Shown in pieces: positions 1-6,205 of a DNA stretch of 7,892 nt. A program made the position numbers and the translations under genes. Location: positions 1-7,892 of the forward strand of contig JBNAWB010000170.1 of assembly GCA_049699975.1 (NCBI GenBank). Direction: 5' to 3'. The stretch comes from CAZAGD01 sp049699975 (GTDB taxonomy: Bacteria > Desulfobacterota > SM23-61). Numbering within the stretch: the first letter of the stretch is position 1; each line of letters starts with the position of its first letter. The notes under the pieces were generated by a model that saw only the letters and a program-made list of their open reading frames with translations, had not been told where the DNA came from and did not search any database.

Positions 1-1268
1 ACTACGTTTGTCCCACCTAATCCAAAAGAATTAACGAGGGCTATGCGGATATTTTTCTTGCGGGGATAATTGGGGACATAATCAAGGTCACAATCTGGGT
101 CGGGAACTTCATAATTGATCGTAGGAGGAAGTATTCCTTCTTTTAAGGCCAGGCAGGCGGCTATGCTTTGCATGGCCGTACCTCCAGCCATGGAGTGACC
201 AACCATCGCCTTTATTGAACTCACCGATAATTCATAAGCGTGATTTCCAAAAACTTCTTTAATTGCTTGAGTTTCTTTCCTATCTAAAACAATTGAGGAA
301 TGGGCGTGTCCACAAATATAATCAACCTCTTCTGGTTGTAAATTAGACTGCTTCAAAGCTATTTCAAATGCTTTTATTGTATCCCTTGCTTCTGGACTAA
401 AAACTGTTGAGTCATCCGCATCATTGGTTAATCCCGCTCCGATAATTTCTGCATAAATATGGGCTCCTCTTTTACGAGCATGTTCTAATTCTTCTAAGAT
501 TAAAGTTCCAGACCCTTCCCCCAAAATAAATCCGGATCTTCTTTTATCATATGGGCACATTGCTTTCTGGGGTTCTCCATTTACAGTGCTCATAGAATGA
601 GATGCCGAATAAAGTCCAAAAGTTAAAGGATATATGGGAGTATCAACTCCCCCTGTTATAATTATTTCTGCCAACCCATGAGAAACTAAATAATATGCGT
701 TAGCAATGGCCACATTTCCTGAAGAACATCCTGCGGATACGGTGGTATTATAGCCTCTAATATCGAAAGCATCGGCAATAGCACCTATCATCGCATTATG
801 ATTCATCATTCCCAAAAAAAATGGATTAACTCTTTTTAGCCCCCGTTCATAAAAAGTAGCCCCAAATTTCTCATAAATATCCATGGGGCCAAGGGCAGTA
901 CCATAACATAAACCAACGCGATAAGGGTCCAAATTATTGATCTCTAATCGAGCATCTTCTAAGGCTTTTTGAGTAGCAATAATTGCAAATTGTGTCCCGC
1001 GAGACATCCTTCGTGAACTCTTAGGATTGAGATACTCTTGGGGATTAAAATTTTTGATTTCTGCCGCCAATTTACAAGGGAAGGAGGACGTATCAAAATG
1101 AGTAATGTAATCAATTCCACATTTACCTGCTAATATGGCTCTCCAAAATTCATCCTTACCAATTCCTATAGGCGAGACTACGCCCACGCCCGTAACGACA
1201 ACCCTTCTTTTTGAAATTTTATCTCCTTCTAAGAATTGACTAAGAATAAACTCTCGATCGCTGTCCAT
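1..1268 (-). CDS. fabF: Beta-ketoacyl-ACP synthase II (FabF type), 3' end beyond window
   Basis: Condenses acyl groups with malonyl-ACP in cytoplasmic fatty acid or polyketide chain elongation. I read 422 codons from ATG at 1268 to the left edge. The thiolase fold shows VVVTGVGVVSP near residue 23, nucleophile Cys181 in SAGCSSG, the GEGSG loop, His321 in GHAHSS, Lys353 and His358 in SSIKAMVGHS, and NSFGLGGTN at 413-421. These match E. coli FabF Cys163, His303 and His340 with a constant offset of 18, so the catalytic triad is intact. E. coli FabF ends about 8 residues after the last motif, so little is missing. Two oddities: the pantetheine-binding HGTST motif is HAHSS, and the gatekeeper Phe400 position is Leu417. 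The first 17 residues precede the usual FabF start and ATG 1268 has no clear Shine-Dalgarno sequence. The gene has its own promoter upstream. The family is certain; whether it is the housekeeping FabF or a specialised paralogue is open. Confidence 0.93.
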   Translation of the reverse strand, partial: MDSDREFILSQFLEGDKISKRRVVVTGVGVVSPIGIGKDEFWRAILAGKCGIDYITHFDTSSFPCKLAAEIKNFNPQEYLNPKSSRRMSRGTQFAIIATQKALEDARLEINNLDPYRVGLCYGTALGPMDIYEKFGATFYERGLKRVNPFFLGMMNHNAMIGAIADAFDIRGYNTTVSAGCSSGNVAIANAYYLVSHGLAEIIITGGVDTPIYPLTFGLYSASHSMSTVNGEPQKAMCPYDKRRSGFILGEGSGTLILEELEHARKRGAHIYAEIIGAGLTNDADDSTVFSPEARDTIKAFEIALKQSNLQPEEVDYICGHAHSSIVLDRKETQAIKEVFGNHAYELSVSSIKAMVGHSMAGGTAMQSIAACLALKEGILPPTINYEVPDPDCDLDYVPNYPRKKNIRIALVNSFGLGGTNV

Positions 1269-1349
1269 ATTATAGTTAATTATAGTTTTTAGAAGATTTT
1301 CCTTTTTTAATTTTCAAGTTTTTAATTTAATAAGATTGTCGCGTATTTA

Positions 1350-1377
1350 ACTATACAATATTTAGAAAAAAAGTCAA
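1350..1377 (-). promoter_or_regulatory. Sigma70-type promoter for the ketoacyl synthase gene
   Basis: On the minus strand a -35 box TTGACT (1372-1377) and a -10 box TATAGT (1350-1355) are separated by 16 bases. Transcription would start near 1343 and leave a leader of about 75 bases before ATG 1268. The promoter lies just after the end of the upstream unit (stop at 1412), so the synthase can be expressed independently. A further TATAAT lies directly before the ATG but has no usable -35 box. Confidence 0.6.
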
Positions 1378-1416
1378 GAAAAAATATTTTTCTTCATTAA
1401 AATAAACAATTTTAAT
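1376..1416 (-). other. Two AT-only inverted repeats at the end of the hydrolase unit
   Basis: ATTAAAAT (1396-1403) pairs with ATTTTAAT (1409-1416) around a 5-base loop and overlaps the stop codon of the 1412-2239 gene. Next to it AAGAAAAA (1376-1383) pairs with TTTTTCTT (1387-1394). In the minus-strand transcript the second arm is followed by a run of seven T. The shape resembles a terminator, but stems without GC are weak, and the second one overlaps the -35 box of the next promoter. Readthrough into the synthase gene is therefore plausible. Confidence 0.25.
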
Positions 1417-2239
1417 AACCTTCTCCATGGAATGTATTGACCCCTACACTTTTCCCTACAGGTTTATATAATTTAGGAGATACCCATGGTTCTTCCAGAA
1501 TTCCGTCTTGGATAGCCCAGCTTCTCCCCCTTACGCTTTTCTCCATTCCTTTTTGGCGAAAAGGTGTTGACCCATCGAGCTTTTGATAGAGTTTCCCTCC
1601 TTCCTGGAATTCTCGATCGATTTCTTCCATTTTCTTTTTTCCTTCCAGATAGCCAAAACCATAACGTTCATATTGAATTGCATTATGGTAATACAAAGCT
1701 TCTCCTGAAATTATAGAAACCCCTATGCGTGCCGCAAACTTATCCAAAATATTTATGAATTCTTTAAGTAGCCCCAAGCCAGGCCGCACTTGACCTGGCG
1801 CTAACCCAGCCTGCATGGCTCTGATCTCTTCAGGAATATTTCGAGAAGCGGTTCCGAATAGCGTATCTCTTCCTTCCTGGTCATAATCTATATTATATCT
1901 TTCCCCTCGCGGATCATTGATTAGAATAAATGATAATTCTAAATTATCCATGAAGGGAGTATCAGAAATCTGGAGAAAGAAAATTGAATCACGGTCTTGT
2001 AAGTTTCGTTTGACATCAATAGAGGCAAACCCGTGGCTTTCAGGGGTATAAAATTGAACTACTTTTTCACCTTGAGGATTAGTGAAATTCTTGGGATGAA
2101 TATTGAATATTTTAAAAATAGAATTGGGGATAAGGGAGCTATATATTTTAATCCGCTCTGCTTCAGGTAAGTGATTAATTTCATAAAGGGATCGATAACG
2201 CATCTTAGGAGGTATAAATTCCCTGGGCAGGAAAATCAT
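1412..2239 (-). CDS. Uncharacterised protein with GNAT-like C-terminal half
   Basis: A 275-residue soluble protein with no signal peptide or membrane segment. I do not recognise a named family. Residues 98-120 (LELSFILINDPRGERYNIDYD) look like a beta hairpin. Residues 150-200 resemble the end of a GNAT acyltransferase: a QVRPGLGLL segment recalling the acyl-CoA pyrophosphate loop, then a helix, a strand, and ALYYHNAIQYERYGFGYLEG, like the usual Tyr-Gly-Phe ending of that fold. The tail (235-260) has RGRSWAIQDG and EPWVSPKLYKPVG, which look conserved but have no function known to me. The ATG at 2239 is preceded only by a weak AAAGG. The gene follows the alpha/beta hydrolase stop after 4 bases, so the two are probably co-transcribed and translationally coupled. 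An acyl-transfer role beside the synthase and hydrolase is inference. Confidence 0.75.
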   Translation of the reverse strand: MIFLPREFIPPKMRYRSLYEINHLPEAERIKIYSSLIPNSIFKIFNIHPKNFTNPQGEKVVQFYTPESHGFASIDVKRNLQDRDSIFFLQISDTPFMDNLELSFILINDPRGERYNIDYDQEGRDTLFGTASRNIPEEIRAMQAGLAPGQVRPGLGLLKEFINILDKFAARIGVSIISGEALYYHNAIQYERYGFGYLEGKKKMEEIDREFQEGGKLYQKLDGSTPFRQKGMEKSVRGRSWAIQDGILEEPWVSPKLYKPVGKSVGVNTFHGEGY

Positions 2240-2244
2240 TTTGA

Positions 2245-3024
2245 TTATAGGGCCTTTAAGAAGTTGGTGATCGCCAAGCCTAACAATTCAGGTGCTTCTA
2301 ACATAAGCATATGACCAGCTTCAGGTATAATCTCTAATTTTGCTCCCCTTATTTTCTTGTGTAAATATTCAGCATACTTGACAGGCGTTAACCGATCTTT
2401 TGTTCCGACCACTATGAGAGTTGGCAAGTTAATTTTTTCCACTTCTTCCAGGCGATCAAATTGGTCACATGCTTTAAGATCCATATAACGCACGCGGGGA
2501 TTGGTCATTATCCATTCTCTTTCCCCTTCAGCCAAAATGTGGGACGGAGTATTTTCAGCAAAAGCCCAAGGCTCAAATTTAGGTTCTATCTCACCTTCCG
2601 CCATTTGGCGAAACATTTCCAGAGCCTGAGGATGAACACGGAGACGGGCTCCTGTTCCAATAAGAATAATTCCTTTTAGCTTTTCCGGGTATTTAAGGGC
2701 AAAATCAAGCACAATTCCTCCCCCTAAAGAATGCCCGGCTAAAAAAATATTTTGATAACCTTTCATTGCTATGAAATCATTTACAAACTCCCTATATTCA
2801 GGAATGCTGGCCATACCTTCTCCTGCCGATGCCCCATGACCCGGAAGAGATACGGCTATGGAACTCCACCCTTTTTGGGCAATTATATCCATAATTTTCT
2901 GCCATATCGAGGCATTCCCTCCACTTCCATGGATAAAAATGATCTGGTAACTCGAGGAAGATAGATCTGGGGGATTTTTCTCCAAATAATTAATTTTTAA
3001 TCCTTTTAAATATAATTCTGCCAT
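2245..3024 (-). CDS. Alpha/beta-fold hydrolase
   Basis: A 259-residue cytoplasmic serine hydrolase of normal family length. The oxyanion segment is IHGSGGN (residues 31-37). The nucleophile is Ser99 in GHSLGG, and a PGHG loop lies at 61-64. The acid is Asp210 in VVGTKDRLTP and the catalytic His238 lies in EAGHMLMLEAPE, so the full Ser-Asp-His triad is present. A lid region of about 135-195 is rich in charged and aromatic residues. The start at 3024 is supported by AAAGGAG (3033-3039) eight bases upstream. It is the first gene of a two-gene unit ending at 1412. Such enzymes act as esterases, lipases, thioesterases, C-C hydrolases or peptidases, and the sequence alone does not tell which. With a ketoacyl synthase downstream, cleavage of an acyl ester or thioester is a reasonable guess. 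Confidence 0.92.
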   Translation of the reverse strand: MAELYLKGLKINYLEKNPPDLSSSSYQIIFIHGSGGNASIWQKIMDIIAQKGWSSIAVSLPGHGASAGEGMASIPEYREFVNDFIAMKGYQNIFLAGHSLGGGIVLDFALKYPEKLKGIILIGTGARLRVHPQALEMFRQMAEGEIEPKFEPWAFAENTPSHILAEGEREWIMTNPRVRYMDLKACDQFDRLEEVEKINLPTLIVVGTKDRLTPVKYAEYLHKKIRGAKLEIIPEAGHMLMLEAPELLGLAITNFLKAL

Positions 3025-3060
3025 TGGCTCTACTCCTTTAATTTTTTAGAAATCTTTTGC

Positions 3061-3089
3061 AAATTAACATTTAAAACCTTCCTTTTCAA
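3061..3089 (-). promoter_or_regulatory. Candidate promoter of the hydrolase unit
   Basis: Minus-strand TTGAAA (3084-3089) and TAATTT (3061-3066) are 17 bases apart, and TG one base before the -10 box makes it an extended -10. The -10 itself matches the consensus only at three positions. It lies between the hydrolase start and the repeat cluster. Confidence 0.35.
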
Positions 3090-3101
3090 GCAATTATTGA
3101 A

Positions 3102-3485
3102 CTGGCCATCGATCAGCTTTTTGATAAACAGATACACAAGGATTTATCAATCCCAGCTCGGGTTCTAATCTTAAAAGTGCTCGATGGTCAGACTGACCGT
3201 CGATCACTTTTGAAATTCGTACCTACTTCAGGCGGGAGGGAGAGAGGCTCATTAAAATGAGGCACTGGTTCTTTCATTGGTCCGGGCGGGGAATAAAAAT
3301 CTCTATTTAAAAATACTGAGCATTATTCAGGTTTTTGTTTTCCAGACAAGTTTATCCCCGCCGTTCATGGCGGAGAAAAGGTGGGTAAGAAGGAAATAAG
3401 CAATTCCCGGCCGATTTTAATTTCGCCTCTCCCCCTCCCGCCTGTCTCCTGCTGGTGAGAAAAATTAAAACTGATCGACGGTCAG
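3102..3485. repeat. Four copies of a 14-15 bp quasi-palindrome in alternating orientation
   Basis: The unit is TGATCGACGGTCAG, preceded by C in two copies. Copies are at 3102-3115 (minus orientation, two mismatches), 3178-3191 (plus, two mismatches), 3193-3206 (minus, exact) and 3472-3485 (plus, exact). Each copy has an adjoining T-rich or A-rich flank (TTTT or AAAA) on the same side, so the repeated unit is about 20 bp. The unit is itself a near dyad: CTGATC, three bases, GGTCAG. The alternating pattern gives two facing pairs, 3102-3191 and 3193-3485. They may be ends of small mobile elements or binding sites between two divergent genes. Confidence 0.8.
3173..3211. repeat. 19 bp head-to-head hairpin with A/T ends
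   Basis: AAAAGTGCTCGATGGTCAG (3173-3191) faces CTGACCGTCGATCACTTTT (3193-3211) around a single base. Only two of 19 pairs are imperfect, and one of these is a G-U wobble in RNA. The structure looks like a bidirectional terminator, but it lies between divergently transcribed genes where none is needed. It is better explained as the junction of two inverted repeat copies. Confidence 0.75.
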
Positions 3486-3488
3486 TTC
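3191..3488. mobile_element. MITE-like element with long imperfect terminal inverted repeats
   Basis: The left arm (3193-3258) and the right arm read in reverse (3485-3414) share three blocks in the same order. These are CTGACCGTCGATCA followed by TTTT, then CAGGCGGGAGGGAGAGAGGC (3229-3248) matching 3425-3444 at 19 of 20 positions, then ATTAAAAT (3251-3258 and 3414-3421). The arms are about 66 and 72 bases and enclose about 155 bases without a convincing reading frame. This architecture is typical of a non-autonomous miniature inverted-repeat element. I see no clear target-site duplication. A shorter relative may be bounded by the copies at 3102 and 3191. A structured non-coding RNA is the main alternative. 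Confidence 0.6.
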
Positions 3489-3497
3489 AAAAGAACC

Positions 3498-3538
3498 TTG
3501 ACTTATCTACATTTGGGGAGTTATGATTTTGATATAAT
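3498..3538 (+). promoter_or_regulatory. Promoter region of the secreted-protein gene
   Basis: An extended -10 box TGATATAAT (TATAAT at 3533-3538) is a full consensus match with a poor -35 region. A second set overlaps it: TTGACT (3498-3503), 18 bases, then TATGAT (3522-3527). Either would give a leader of about 30-40 bases before ATG 3574. The -35 box starts 10 bases beyond the end of the MITE-like element, so insertion of that element could have altered upstream control. Confidence 0.55.
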
Positions 3539-3573
3539 AAAAATGAAGAGGGCAAAATTTTTAAGGAGAAAAA

Positions 3574-4413
3574 ATGAAAAAAATATTAATTATTCTCGGC
3601 TTCTTATTATTGGCCAGCCCAGTATGGGCTGCGGACGTCGGATTTCAGATCAGCATTGGCGCACCCGGTTTTTACCTTTCAGTGGGTAATTTTTTTGGCT
3701 ACCCAGAAAGAGAAGTTATTGTAATTAGGGAGCGAGGAATTCCAGACGATGAGCTACCGGTGGTCTTTTTTATCTGCCACCATGCCCATGTACCCCCCGA
3801 AGTTATTATAGAATTGCGGGTTCACCGCGGTTGGTCCTGGTCAAGGATATGTGCCTATTATAGAATTCCGCCTGTGGTTTTTTATATTCCGGTCCAGGTT
3901 TATGAACGCCCTTATGGTCCTTATTATAGGCACTACCATCACTATCGGCATCCAAAAGACTGGGAAAGAATCAGATTGAATGATCAAATAATCGTCAATC
4001 AGGTAAACTTAATTTTTATTTCCAAATATTATAATTACCCGCCGGAAAGAGTAATTAGGATGAGAGAAGAAGGGACCTCATTTGCCACTATTGAGCGGAA
4101 GGTTTATCGAGAAAGGGAATACTATGTGCGAGGAGGTATTCCACCCCAGGAAATGCGCAAACCAGGCCCACCAGAAAAGCATGATCCCCAGAGATGGCGT
4201 GAAGACCCGGCGCGGGGTGTAAGACCCCCTGAAGCGAGATTCCATGATGTCTATCCTTCTATACCGCCTACCTCCCAAAGACCTGATGTCCGAGGGCGCT
4301 ATCACATCGATGAAGTGAGAGAAAAACCCGGTCCAGCAATGATAGAGAAACCAATGGCTGGGCCCCGAGAGAAACCCGGCCCCTCCAGAATGGAAAAACC
4401 TGGCAGGAGATAA
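3574..4413 (+). CDS. Secreted protein of unknown function with duplicated PPE-x-VI motif and KPGP tail
   Basis: A 279-residue protein I do not recognise. Residues 1-19 form a type I signal peptide (MKKILIILGFLLLASPVWA), so it is exported, probably to the periplasm or outer envelope. A Gly/Phe-rich strand region follows (23-45). Two related segments come next: about 60-106 with VPPEVIIELRVHRGWSWSRI, and about 142-185 with YPPERVIRMREEGTSFATI. Both share a leading hydrophobic helix, PPE-x-VI, Arg, a Gly-x-Ser-[WF] turn and a closing aromatic or basic stretch. Between them lies a Tyr/His-rich stretch (110-127). The tail (195-279) is basic, Pro-rich and probably disordered, with KPGP at 196-199, 251-254 and 267-270. 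AAGGAG (3563-3568) lies five bases before the ATG. The gene is monocistronic and converges on the transporter operon, with 22 bases between the stops and no visible terminator. A structural or wall-associated role is only a guess. Confidence 0.85.
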   Translation: MKKILIILGFLLLASPVWAADVGFQISIGAPGFYLSVGNFFGYPEREVIVIRERGIPDDELPVVFFICHHAHVPPEVIIELRVHRGWSWSRICAYYRIPPVVFYIPVQVYERPYGPYYRHYHHYRHPKDWERIRLNDQIIVNQVNLIFISKYYNYPPERVIRMREEGTSFATIERKVYREREYYVRGGIPPQEMRKPGPPEKHDPQRWREDPARGVRPPEARFHDVYPSIPPTSQRPDVRGRYHIDEVREKPGPAMIEKPMAGPREKPGPSRMEKPGRR

Positions 4414-4435
4414 TTGGTAGCTCAGGATTTAAGAA

Positions 4436-5269
4436 TTAGAATTTCATCGCCCCAGCAGTGAGTCCTCTAATCAAATACTTCTGGGCAATGAAGACGAAGA
4501 TGATTCCAGGAAGGGCAGCTAAGAGCGCCCCAGCACACATCTGATTCCAATTGACAAAAATATCCCCTATACAATCGAAACACCCTACAGTTACGGGCTG
4601 AGCTTTAGAGGTAGAAGTAAATACGAAAGCATAAATAAATTCATTCCAGGTCCAGAGAAAAGTAATGATAGCGGCTGAGGCAATGCCCGGCGCACCCACG
4701 GGAAGAACAATTTTTAACAGAGCGCCTGTACGAGAACAACCATCAACAATAGCCGAGTCAATAAGTTCCTTGGGAAAAGCATCAAAGAAAGATTTCATGA
4801 TTAGCACGGCAAAAGGATAAGTAAGATAAATGTTGGCAATGATCATGCTGAGCAAATTATCAACTAAGTCTAGCCAAGTTATGACTAAATAAAAAGGAAG
4901 AAGCAAAGACAAAGGAGGAATGATCCTGGTGGCCAAAAGAGTATAAATTGTTAAATTGCTTCCCCGAAAGGTATATTGACTTAAGCCATAAGCAGCGAGC
5001 ATACCGGTAACAGTAACAATAAGAGTAGTGGATACGGTAACAATGATAGAATTCCGAAGATAATCAGCGAAAGGATAAGATTCAAAGAGAAGTTTAAAAG
5101 GCGAAAGAGTTGGGTTTTTAGGGAAATAGACCGGAGGGAAAACATAAGTTTCTACATCAGGTTTAAATGAAGTTACTACCGTCCAATAAATAGGCATCAT
5201 CATAAAAGATAAAAGAATAATAGCCACACTGTATGATAAAGCTCGGCTCTCAATTATCTTATCAAACAT
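4436..5269 (-). CDS. Carbohydrate ABC transporter permease, MalG type
   Basis: Inner-membrane subunit of an importer, pairing with the upstream MalF-type permease to form the channel. It has 277 residues, normal for the family, and about six membrane segments near 13-33, 72-95, 107-130, 138-158, 195-216 and 246-266. The cytoplasmic EAA loop, which docks the ATPase, is at 169-190 (LIDSAIVDGCSRTGALLKIVLP). It keeps the A-x-x-DG and LP positions but has DSA in place of EAA. The C-terminus GLTAGAMKF matches the usual GLTAGA-x-K ending of MalG-type subunits, so the protein is complete. Three cysteines lie in or just before the last periplasmic loop (230, 233, 245). A short GAGG four bases before ATG 5269 serves as Shine-Dalgarno sequence, and the gene starts 12 bases after the previous stop. 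It is the last gene of the operon, and no ATPase gene follows. Substrate unknown. Confidence 0.93.
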   Translation of the reverse strand: MFDKIIESRALSYSVAIILLSFMMMPIYWTVVTSFKPDVETYVFPPVYFPKNPTLSPFKLLFESYPFADYLRNSIIVTVSTTLIVTVTGMLAAYGLSQYTFRGSNLTIYTLLATRIIPPLSLLLPFYLVITWLDLVDNLLSMIIANIYLTYPFAVLIMKSFFDAFPKELIDSAIVDGCSRTGALLKIVLPVGAPGIASAAIITFLWTWNEFIYAFVFTSTSKAQPVTVGCFDCIGDIFVNWNQMCAGALLAALPGIIFVFIAQKYLIRGLTAGAMKF

Positions 5270-5281
5270 TCTTCCTCGCTT

Positions 5282-6142
5282 TTACTTGCGCATGTAATAA
5301 ATAAAAATTAAAGCAATAGCTGCTGTTAAGAAGAAGAGGACCACGCTGGCTGCCGCTGCCATTCCAAAATTTAACGTTTTTATTATTTGATCCCAAATAT
5401 AAAAACCAAAGACATAAGTCGCTCTCCCCGGCCCTCCCGCAGTTAAAGGAATAATAATATCGATTGTGCGGAAGGAAAAGATCGCCGTGATTAATAAGCC
5501 CACCAAAAGAGGGCCTTTGATTAAAGGAAGGGTTACATAAAAAAAACGATTTGTCGAACTAGCGCCATCCACCTTAGCAGCTTCGTGAAGTTCTGTGGGA
5601 ATGCTTAATAAAGCTGCCAAGAGAATGATACCCATAAAAGGAATGCGCGTCCAGCTATCAGCTATTATTACACCTACCATAGCCAATCCAGGGTCACCAT
5701 AGATACTTAACGGTTTATCAATGAAACCTATTTTCATGAGCAAGTCGCTAATGACCCCGAAATCAGGACTAAACATCCACTTCCATATAATACCCGAAAC
5801 AACTGCCGGTACGGCCCAAGGCACAATCATTAAAGAGCGTAGAATTCCTCCTCCTCGGGCAATTCCGCTCAAAGCTAAGGCAATGATTAGTCCCCCAAAG
5901 AAAGTAAGCGCCGTAGTCCCGACGCTAAAGACTAAAATTCGCTCCAGGCCGACCCAAAAGAGACGGTCGTTCAATAATTGTTTATAGTTGGCTAAGCCGG
6001 TAAAAATTATTGGGCGGACATTGTCATAACGGAGGAAACTGGTCAGAAAGAGAATTAAAGCTGGAATAAAGACCCAAAGGATAACCAATAATAGTCCAGG
6101 GAGGTTTAAAAGGAAACCATACCGCGAATTGGTAAGTCTCAT
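5282..6142 (-). CDS. Carbohydrate ABC transporter permease, MalF/UgpA type
   Basis: Inner-membrane importer subunit of 286 residues with about six membrane segments near 11-36, 69-94, 102-122, 152-178, 210-232 and 258-283. The EAA loop is canonical at 184-206 (ELHEAAKVDGASSTNRFFYV, then TLP) and would contact the ATP-binding subunit. TAGGPGRATYVFGFYIW at 234-250 is the typical late loop of MalF/UgpA-type subunits. Like UgpA it lacks the large periplasmic insertion of E. coli MalF. ATG 6142 has no Shine-Dalgarno sequence in the 14 bases between it and the upstream hairpin. An in-frame TGA 13-15 bases upstream rules out a longer form. The nearest AGGAG lies inside the hairpin, 18 bases away, so translation may be weak or depend on hairpin opening or processing. 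It is the second gene of the operon, and its substrate is unknown. Confidence 0.94.
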   Translation of the reverse strand: MRLTNSRYGFLLNLPGLLLVILWVFIPALILFLTSFLRYDNVRPIIFTGLANYKQLLNDRLFWVGLERILVFSVGTTALTFFGGLIIALALSGIARGGGILRSLMIVPWAVPAVVSGIIWKWMFSPDFGVISDLLMKIGFIDKPLSIYGDPGLAMVGVIIADSWTRIPFMGIILLAALLSIPTELHEAAKVDGASSTNRFFYVTLPLIKGPLLVGLLITAIFSFRTIDIIIPLTAGGPGRATYVFGFYIWDQIIKTLNFGMAAAASVVLFFLTAAIALIFIYYMRK

Positions 6143-6155
6143 TTTAAGATAAATT

Positions 6156-6191
6156 CAATGCTCCTGCTCTATAGGACGAGCAGGAGCATTG
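6156..6191 (-). promoter_or_regulatory. Perfect 14 bp intercistronic hairpin between binding protein and permease genes
   Basis: CAATGCTCCTGCTC (6156-6169) and its exact complement (6178-6191) enclose an 8-base loop. Past a 2-base bulge, four more A/T pairs extend the stem. In the minus-strand transcript it is followed by AATTTATCTTAAA and the permease ATG, with no U-tract, so it is not a standard intrinsic terminator. In maltose-type operons, RNA structures after the binding-protein gene protect its mRNA and lower downstream expression. That role fits the position here. The 3' arm also contains the only AGGAG near the permease start. Confidence 0.75.
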
Positions 6192-6205
6192 TGAATTAAG
6201 ATAGA

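Noticed and set aside
6..17. Inactive chain-length-factor type synthase
   Set aside because: Chain-length factors lack the active-site cysteine; here Cys181 and both histidines are present.
3173..3211. Bidirectional Rho-independent terminator
   Set aside because: It has A and T flanks on both sides but lies between divergent genes, and its arms are copies of a repeat found elsewhere in the gap.
3102..3485. CRISPR array
   Set aside because: The repeats alternate in orientation and have unequal spacing, and no cas gene is present.
3498..3689. Plus-strand frame of 63 codons starting before the secreted-protein gene
   Set aside because: It overlaps the promoter and signal peptide of the 3574 gene in another frame, lacks a ribosome-binding site and has no recognisable content.
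6156..6191. Intrinsic transcription terminator
   Set aside because: The stem is perfect, but no U-run follows it on the minus strand and it lies inside a functional operon.
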